From Saturnia japonica (Eukaryota > Arthropoda > Insecta > Lepidoptera > Saturniidae), in contig CM065324.1 of the NCBI GenBank assembly GCA_033032175.1, positions 2,604,001 to 2,668,000 on the forward strand: a stretch of 64,000 nt of DNA, given 5' to 3'. How positions within the stretch are numbered: position 1 is the first letter of the stretch; the number at the start of each line of letters is the position of its first letter. Below, in pieces: positions 24,801 to 33,800 of the stretch. Under the pieces are notes generated by a model. It made no database searches, was not told the DNA's origin, and worked only from the letters and a program-made list of their open reading frames with translations. The translations under genes and the position numbers were made by a program.

Positions 24801-27800
24801 TAACCCAAGAAATAAATTCAGAGGACAGTCCTAGTGCGTGTTTACCTACCGAGTGGCGAGGGGCGCAGCTCGGCTTTATGTAATTATGTATTTGAAGAAC
24901 ACTACTGAGATAATATACTGTTTACTTTAGTGTACTGTAGTGACGTAATGTCGTGCTACCTCGTCCCCGTCAACGTCTTTCACATTAGACGGTCGTGCAC
25001 GAAGGTTTTCGACTATAGTTCGTAACGGGCGAAACCGCGCCGGCCAGTGTGTATATTTTGCCAACTTGGCAAGTTTTTATTCACTAATTTATTATATTTA
25101 CGGTAATTTCAAAGAAGTAACAAGTCAAAAATTTTTTTTTATTTATTGACAATTGGGACTTACCAAGTTAGAAATCCCTTAACAAAAAAAGTAACAATTT
25201 TGTTTTGTAAATTAATTGAAGAACTTACATTCCTACAGTTATAATTATGGGAACTACTATGGAACTTGGCACCCGTTTGAACTCAGCTCTTATAACGGTG
25301 CAAACGACTAAACCGAATGTCGTTTTTACCGAATTTGGCTCCTTTTTCACATCCATGTTTTTTGTTGGGATTATTATTTCCGTAATTTAATCGGAGGTAT
25401 ACACGCGTCCTACTGAAGAAGTAAGATGCGCGAATATGCTGAATGAGGGGACAAAAAAAATAACGACTTCGCTTTTTATACTAAACTAACACTCCATTTT
25501 GCTCCCCATCTAATTTACGTACCGCGGGCTATCTACGAAGATTGATTTTACGAGTAAATGTAAATGTTGAATGTTGTAGCTTTCAAAAGGACAGACAAAG
25601 GTAAAGGACGTTCAAACATGGTTGTTGTTGCATTGTATGTTTATTTAATAACTGCATGAAAACCTGCTAAAACGTAGAGGTTAGAGTGTGTTGTGTCGTA
25701 AAAAAATTAACAATACCATGAAATATTGACGTTATTGTTCACACTTTATGTTTGTGGAATGGACGACATTGATGTCTGTTACGTTCTGTAGCCACAAACA
25801 ATATAATATGTTTTTTTTATTATGTATCATCGTCCCAATTATTATGATTTCAAATAAAATCTGTTTATTTTTACAAACACTAAGTAATCTTTTAAATTTG
25901 ATTTGTATATTCCGGTTCTCTGATAAAACATTTACCTAACGCGGTTTTATTTGCTCATTTGATATTAATTTAAAAAGATAAGTCCTGGTATGCTTTTTAA
26001 ATCATGACAAATTAATTGTTTATTCTTTATCTATATTGTATTGTTGTTGCATGTCTTAGATGTAACCTTTATATTTAATTTATTATTTATTTTATTTATA
26101 AAAGATATAAATAATAATATAGGTTATTACATATATGGGATTATTATAATAACAATTTATATTATAATAATTATAAAAACAACGTGCCTATAGAAATTTT
26201 GTTAGTGTTCTATAATGGGGTAAAAATGCTTCAAGAGTATGGATTCGGATTGCGGACTCATATGTAGGCTTGATAAACCAGTCCGCGCTTAGAATAGGTA
26301 CTTTAATGGCCGACTTAAACACCACGTCAACCCACGACTGCAAAATAGACAGAAAAGGGGCTTCGGCCTAGGGCTGCCGCGCCGTCTGTCCGGGTTACCT
26401 CTGACTTCAAGTAACACTTTTGCGTCCAGAGAAAATGGGATTAATTGTTTAGCAAACAAATGCTATTTAATAATTAATTATAACTTAATAGGATGACTTT
26501 AATTATTATTATTATTATTATATTTGGTAAGACACACTAGCAGCTAATTAGCTGATGCGTGCGTATCAAATAGCTTGGAGATATCTTCCTTGTCCAATCT
26601 GCTTTTAAAGGAGGTTATGGTAGGAGCCATCACAACTTTTTCTGGAAGTTTGTTCCATGCTGTGACCACTCTGTTAGGCAAGAACTGCTTCATTGGGTTT
26701 CTTTTTGCTGGGAATTCCCAAAGTTTCAAGGGATGACCTCGTAGGTGTTTATTTTCATTTGACTTAAACATATCTTTAAGGCTGGGCACATCGTAATAAT
26801 TAGTGAGGATTTTATAAGTTTCGATTAACCTGCCCCTTTGTCTACGGTGTTCTAGTGTGGTAAGGCCAAGGTTTATGAGGCGCTGTTCATAGGGTAAGTT
26901 ACGCATTGCATACACCATCTTAGTAGCCCTTCTCTGTACATTTTCAATGAGCTTAATGTCTTTTTTGAAGTAGGGATCCCATATAATATAAGCATGTTCA
27001 AGAAGTGGTACAATATAGGTCTTGTATAACTTTATAAAAGTTTTAGCTGTTAGGAATTTAAATGCCTTGCGAATGATATAAAGGATCGAATTAGTTTTCT
27101 TCACAACCCCAAGCACATGAGTTCCCCATTTAAGATCTTTGGATACTGTAACTCCCAAGTCCCTTTGTGTTTCAACTGCGGTTAATTGTTCACCACCAAG
27201 ATAGTATATCTGACAAGGATTATTACTACCAATGTGTAGCACGGAGCACTTATTCACATTTAAAGTTAGAAGCCAGTCATGAGTCCACTTAAAAATCGCA
27301 TTAAGGTCATTCTGTATAGCTCGCCAGTTGCTTCGAGGGTTAGCAAAAAATTTGGTATCATCAGCAAAAAGCGAAAAAGGTAGTTGCAGAGTACTTTTCA
27401 AGTCTGAGAGGAACAAGATAAAGAGCAATGGACCAAGCACCGAACCTTGAGGAACGCCACTGAGGACACTTCGCGGATCGGACATGACTTCGCCAATGCG
27501 CACCCGAAACGTTCTACCAGAAAGGAAGTCGCATATCCAGGCTAAAATGCTTCCACGTATGCCAAGGTGTTCCAATTTATGTATGAGGCGTTTCAGAGGA
27601 ACACGGTCAAATGCCTTCTCATAATCCAAGTAAATGATATCTGTTGGCTGTCCATTACTATGGTTCCGTGTCCACTCGTTTAAGCAATTTAGTAAATTGG
27701 TTGTAACAGATCGTTTTGGGATGAAACCATGCTGCTCATCCAGGGTAATCTTTTCATGTATTAGAAATTCTCTTATGTGGCAAGCTATCATCATCTCCAT

Positions 27801-30800
27801 GGTTTTGCACAATACACTGGTCAAACTTATGGGCCTATAATTGACGGGCAGTAATTTATTTCCTTTTTTATAAATCGGTACTACATTTGCCGTTTTCCAG
27901 TCAGCTGGCACTATTCCATCCTTCAGAGATTTGTTCATCATTTTCGCTATTTCGTCGCTTAGAGCTCCTGAGCATTTTTTCAATACCACTGAGGGTATGT
28001 CGTCTGGCCCTGATGCTGTAGTATCACTGAAGCTAGATAACTTCTTTCTTACTAAGTCTCCAGTAATACTTAAGTCTTGAATAGCGTTTATGACTCTAGG
28101 AACGTTGATATTTGGCATCGGTCCATCAGGCTCGTTGACAAAGTTCAATTTAAACTGATCAGCGAAGGCTTCGGCAATTAGTTCAGGCTTCATAACAAGT
28201 TCATTTGAGACATTTTTTATTACGTTAGGGATGCAGATTTTAGAGTTCAGTTGTTTTCTTATGTAACTGTAAAAAACCTTAGGACCTGAGTCTATAATAG
28301 TTGATTCAAAAGTGGTTCTTCTGTTTCTAGATAGACTAATAATTTTGTTATTGACCTTTCTATATTCTTTATATGAGTGTTCATTTTGATCAATTCTATA
28401 ATTATTCCACAGTACTTTTTTCAGTTTAGTTAACTTGACTATATCTTTGTTAATCCAGGGTTTGTTGGTGCAATGTTTATTATATATTTTCTTTTTTGGT
28501 ATAAAATTATCTACTGCGTAAAGGAATTGGTTTTTAAAAGTGAACCACACATCGTCTACAGATTCTTCTACTATATTCAAATTATTTGCAAAATACAGAG
28601 ATAATTTATCGTAGTCTGCTTTGAAATAGTCATATTGAATGGTATTTCGATTTTCATTAGTTTTAGTGCTGGTACTGATTACTTGCATTGTAGCAGTGAT
28701 AACAAAATGATCACTTTTACCTATTGGAGGGTGATATTCAATATCACATATTAATGAGTCATCATTGCATAATATAAGGTCCAAAAGTGACTCTTCTTGG
28801 TTTCGTTTCCTGGTAATTTGCGTTATAAGTTGGTTTAAGTTGCTGTTCGAATACATACTAACAAAATTTTCGCAGAGACTGCCATAACCATGAGTTTTGT
28901 AAAGAGGCCATTTTATCATTGGTAAGTTAAAATCTCCTGCAATGACTACAGTATTTTCAGATGCAGCTTTTCCAATGGTATTAAAAAGAATCTCATCCAA
29001 TTCAGAAAGAGACCCTGAGGGCGGCCTGTATACACAAGCCATAAGTAAGGTAAGTTCTCTGTATTGAATATCAAGCCATAGTGCTTCGACCATATTATTT
29101 TGATATGTGCTATTAACTTTAGATATAATAGTTGATCCATTTATTATATTAGCAACATATATAGCTACACCTCCACATTTTTTACTATCTCTGTCTAAGC
29201 GATATAGTATGTAACCAGGTATGTTAATAATACTGTTTGGTATTGAGGAGTGTAAATGTGTTTCGGTTACTAGAATAAAAGCAGGCTTATAGCTGTTAAC
29301 CTCAAGAAGAAATAAATCGAATTTAGCCGTTAGGGATGCCAGGTTTGTATAAAAAAGGAGCAGTTCAGAGACCACAACACTGTTTAGTTTTTTGTGATAC
29401 TCACAATCCTGGGAACTTTGTTTATATATTTAATGGTCAGGTCTTTGTCACCTTTCTCAACCCTCTCAGCCAACTCGTCACGAAGTGTCTTAAGTTGGTC
29501 TCTTTGATAGGGCGTCATATCCGACTGAGCGCTGATTGTTTTAGGTAGTTTACTTTTATTCTTCAGAACATTAATAGCACCATGTTTATTAGCTAGTACC
29601 ACCTTGAGTGGACGAGGCTTACCATTGTTGGATGAAGGTTTACCTAAGCGAAACGTGGAAACTATCTCTGGTTCTTGTATAAGGAGTGGAGTCAATGTAT
29701 TAGTTACTGAGAGTTTATCGTGTTGCTTTCTGTCTACCGAGGAAGTCGAACTAGACTCTGATAATCCATACATGATAACATTGCGGCTACGATTATTGCG
29801 ATCCTCAATTTCATTAATCACCATGTCCAGGTTTATAGCATTTGAGCGTTGTTTACTGAGCTCTTGCACTTGATGTTGGAGTTCGGTGACCAACTTGCGT
29901 AACTCTGGTACCTGTCTCAATCCTTCCTCACATTCATCACACAAGTACGATAGCTTAGGATTTTGCAGACCAAACACACGTAGTTCAGTTGCAGTTAATC
30001 CACTACACTTGACACATACTGCCCTCCTGCAGCCTTTGCATGTTATTTTAGAATTCTTATCATCTTGAATTTGTACATCACACTTAAAGCATTGAGCCAT
30101 GATTTATTCAATTACTTCCACACTTTATAACTTTTTATAGCAGAGGTAACACTGAACCGCTAATCAGCTAGAAGGCAGTGTTAATTTGACAGAGGACACA
30201 AAAGTCAAAATTGATTTAAGTTGTCAACTTGACAGAAACACGGCACGATAATTTAATTAGAAGTTGAGGGTATTAGAAAATAAAGTTTCCTTAATTTAAA
30301 AACCTTCTTAGCCCTAGACTTATCAGTAGTTTATCAAATGTTTTTAGATCACAACGAATAACAAACACTTATCTCCAAACTAAGCACAAATGACACCTCG
30401 ATTGTTCACTATAAAACGGTTTTTTCAATTATTTTTGCAAGAGCTATTTTTGTGTCAACAAATCGAATGAACGATCAAATTGTTATGATTACTATATGAA
30501 TTAATATTTATGTAGCGTTACTTAGCTTACATAGACATTTTGATTAGACATTAGACAATTTGATGTTAAAAACAAAGAATGAAGTTTAAGAAGTCCGGGA
30601 AAAACTCTATTTTTGGCCGGAGTAGGACTGCTATCATCTAAATTGTACTACCTAACTTGAAAATCCTCGGACATTGGGTGAAATAGAGTTTTTCCCCGGA
30701 CTTCTTAAACTTCTTTCTTTGTTTGTGTAAACATTTGTATTTAAATACCTACCGAACGCTTGACCATAACGATAGGGCTGGCATCTATAAATATTTATGA

Positions 30801-33800
30801 AAATCTGCACTTGTAAATTTTAATTAATAAACATTTATAATCCTATTAATATTTCTATTTATATATTAACTAAGTCAATTTATTTTTATTTAGAAACTAG
30901 TGTCACACAAACGTATTTATTATACCGAGATCGGGCGGACACTCTCAACAGGCTTTCGATCGACTTGGTCCGAGATCCTCGTACGTATGCGTTCGTGTGC
31001 ATGTCCCGTTATCATTAGCTCTGAAGCTGGTTTTCTGTACCTAAATCTATTTTGAGCTACGACTTAAGATTTCAAACGTTGAGAAATATATAACTTTGTA
31101 TTTTATTTTTACAAGATGTAGGTACTTCAATTAAAATAATTCGACATCGCATCTTCATTTTGCTTTTCTATGTATTGGAATTATTGCTTATTAAATAGAT
31201 GTATGTTTAATAGTTTGTTGTGTGTATAGAAAAACCATTCAGTAGCACCTGCCTTTGTATTTTGGAGTTTCATTCGAAACGTAAATATCACATTTTTCAT
31301 TGTATTTGATACTGAGTACATTAATTTATAGTTGGCCTAGAATGGTAAATTGTTATATTGCTAATAAATAATACTTGGTGAATTGTTCTTCTCTAAGCTT
31401 TATTAGTTTATTTGTTCAGAATTGTATAAACCATAAAATCACCTTCACCAGAAATAACCCCCCTACAAACATCGTAGCTGAACCTCTTTATAATAATATG
31501 TAAACATTAGATAATAGATTGAATTATAGAGAACTAACAACCGCCCGCGACTTCGTTCACGTTAATCTATCCTAATATTATAATCCCCACAGCAAGAAAA
31601 CACATTAAAAAAATCGTAGTTTTAAAACTTTAATAACTTTTTATTGGATGAAGATATCTAGATATTTTTTTTTAGAAAAGGATCTAGGTTTTTCTGGAGT
31701 AAAATAATTTAAAAAATATCAGTAGGTATCTATCACCCAGTATAGTTTTTGCGTGATACTGATACGCGCAACGACAGACCTCAATCATTTTATTTATATA
31801 GAAGTGGCTATCCCTTAACCAGATCAGAAGCACAAATGGTCACCGAAGACTTAACACGTCACTGATAGGACTCGCTTGCGCGTGCATAGAAAAGGGAGAG
31901 ACAGCCAGTCACGTGCTCTGATAGTGCAAAGAGTCGACTCAATATTGGGTTAAATACCTTGGTACATCGAGGACCCTCCCGAAAATCTTTGACAGCTTTA
32001 GGTGACCGGCGAACTTCATGGAAAAACTGGGCTGGCACGACTAAAAACGCAAAATAGGCGCATATAAAAATTGAGTTGCGGAAACTTATCCCGTGTCAAT
32101 TTGATATCTCTGTTATTATTGGATTGCATTGTGTTTTGATATGCACTGCATGAAAATTGTATGGCATAGTTTGACTGTAACTTTTATCTCGGCATGAATT
32201 AAAAAGTTTTTTATGACTTATCTTTGTTGTACCGTGAAGCTGTGGAACCTTCTCCCGGCCAGGGAAGAGATATTTATTCATGCTGGCATGACAGCGGCGA
32301 CTGCCGATGGATTTCGATCTCTCGGTGGTCACCGTTGTGTTTAGATTTTACTGTACTTACCATCAGGAACAGTACTTTAAAGTTTTGTTATTCTATTAAG
32401 CGAAATAAAAATAGTTTATTCAATTTAGGTCCTGAGAAGGTACTTATGCACGTCAGAACACTACTATCGGTTCGAATATACATCACAGTCCTCGAGAAGA
32501 GCCGGTAAGAGACTCAATAGGGTTTAACAATTTAATATTTAATATAAAAATTAACCGTGTATATTTAAAATTATTATTTATGTTTAGTGTAGTGAGGTTA
32601 CAATGAGGGATTCATTTTCAGACGTCACTATCTTTCATATCATGATCCACCCTAACCTTTAGACTCTTAACCTGCTTGTCATGGCATTTTAAATTTTGAA
32701 CTTAGTGTCCGGCAAATCGGTAATGTGCTTATGGATGTTATTATAGAACCGAACACAATTACCTACTTAAAAAATCTTTTATTGTGTTACGTGTAAAACA
32801 CGGAACAATTGATTTGTGTTTATTTGCAGTATTAAAACTATGTTGATTATTTACAAAATCTAACTTATCTAAGTCCTTACGAACGTACATTAAATTATTG
32901 TCGATTATTTATAACCGGTATGAAATAACAATTTGGAAAACGCGCGAAGCAACGATATTAACATTTGTTCGCAGGCGAGAGAGCTGTTCGTGGTGCTTGC
33001 GGCAATAATACTGTTTACCGTCTTTACCAAGCTTTGTATAGTTTCGCACCTATTTATTATTAATCTTGTAATTAAATATCAATTATCTACATACCTTTAA
33101 AAAGATTATCACCAGTTTTATGCATTATAGAGACATAAACAACCACCAAAAAACTTTACCCTCCGCTAAACGGGTTAAAATATGTAAGGAGCTTACATAC
33201 TTCATTATTTATTATTTTTACTATAATAATCGATATCGGTAGTTATCTTATCGGCATAATTATGTATCGTTACACCCCTATTAAATAGTAATACTCATTA
33301 ACCGACTAATGCTTTACGTTTTCAGGAGTATTCGTAAGTTCTTCACTTACGTTCAAGAGGCAATGCCAGTACGCATGCGCGCTATTCACGTTCTAAACAC
33401 CGAGCCGGTTGTCGATAAACTCATGCTGCTGATCAGGCCGTTTATGGATAAAAAGTTTTTCAATATGGTAAACATGTTTTATACTATTAGAAATGCACGG
33501 AGATGTAGATAAAAAAAAATGATCGAATTCTATCCAGTAGTGTTTTACGTGATGCGCGGACAACGGCAAACCTGATTATTTTATTTCGATAAATATCACA
33601 TAAATTTAAATTTGTACTATCGGGAAGCAAAACGGTTGCTTTAAGAACTGACCTGCCTGCCCTTGTAAACGTCAACCAAGGTTAACTACTACCACACTAC
33701 ACACTACTACTACATCAGCAACTTAGTAATTTATATACTTTACACACATAATATAAGGCGTCTGACCTATTCACTTTTGCTTTAGTTTGAATTATTCATG

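Larger units (their letters stand above)
26502..30250 (-). mobile_element. Non-LTR retrotransposon, CR1/L2-like, both ORFs open
   Basis: On the minus strand the order is 5' UTR, ORF1 (30100-29384), ORF2 (ends 26544), a 3' UTR of about 20 nt and a terminal (TAA)n tract at 26522-26502. Both ORFs are free of internal stops, which suggests a recent insertion. ORF1 has a PHD-like zinc finger and an L1-type RNA-binding region; ORF2 has an apurinic-type endonuclease and a reverse transcriptase. The clade is judged from the C-terminal LGLTTLEHRRQRG pattern. The 5' boundary near 30250 is an estimate. The element lies antisense in CRAL-TRIO intron 3. Confidence 0.8.
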
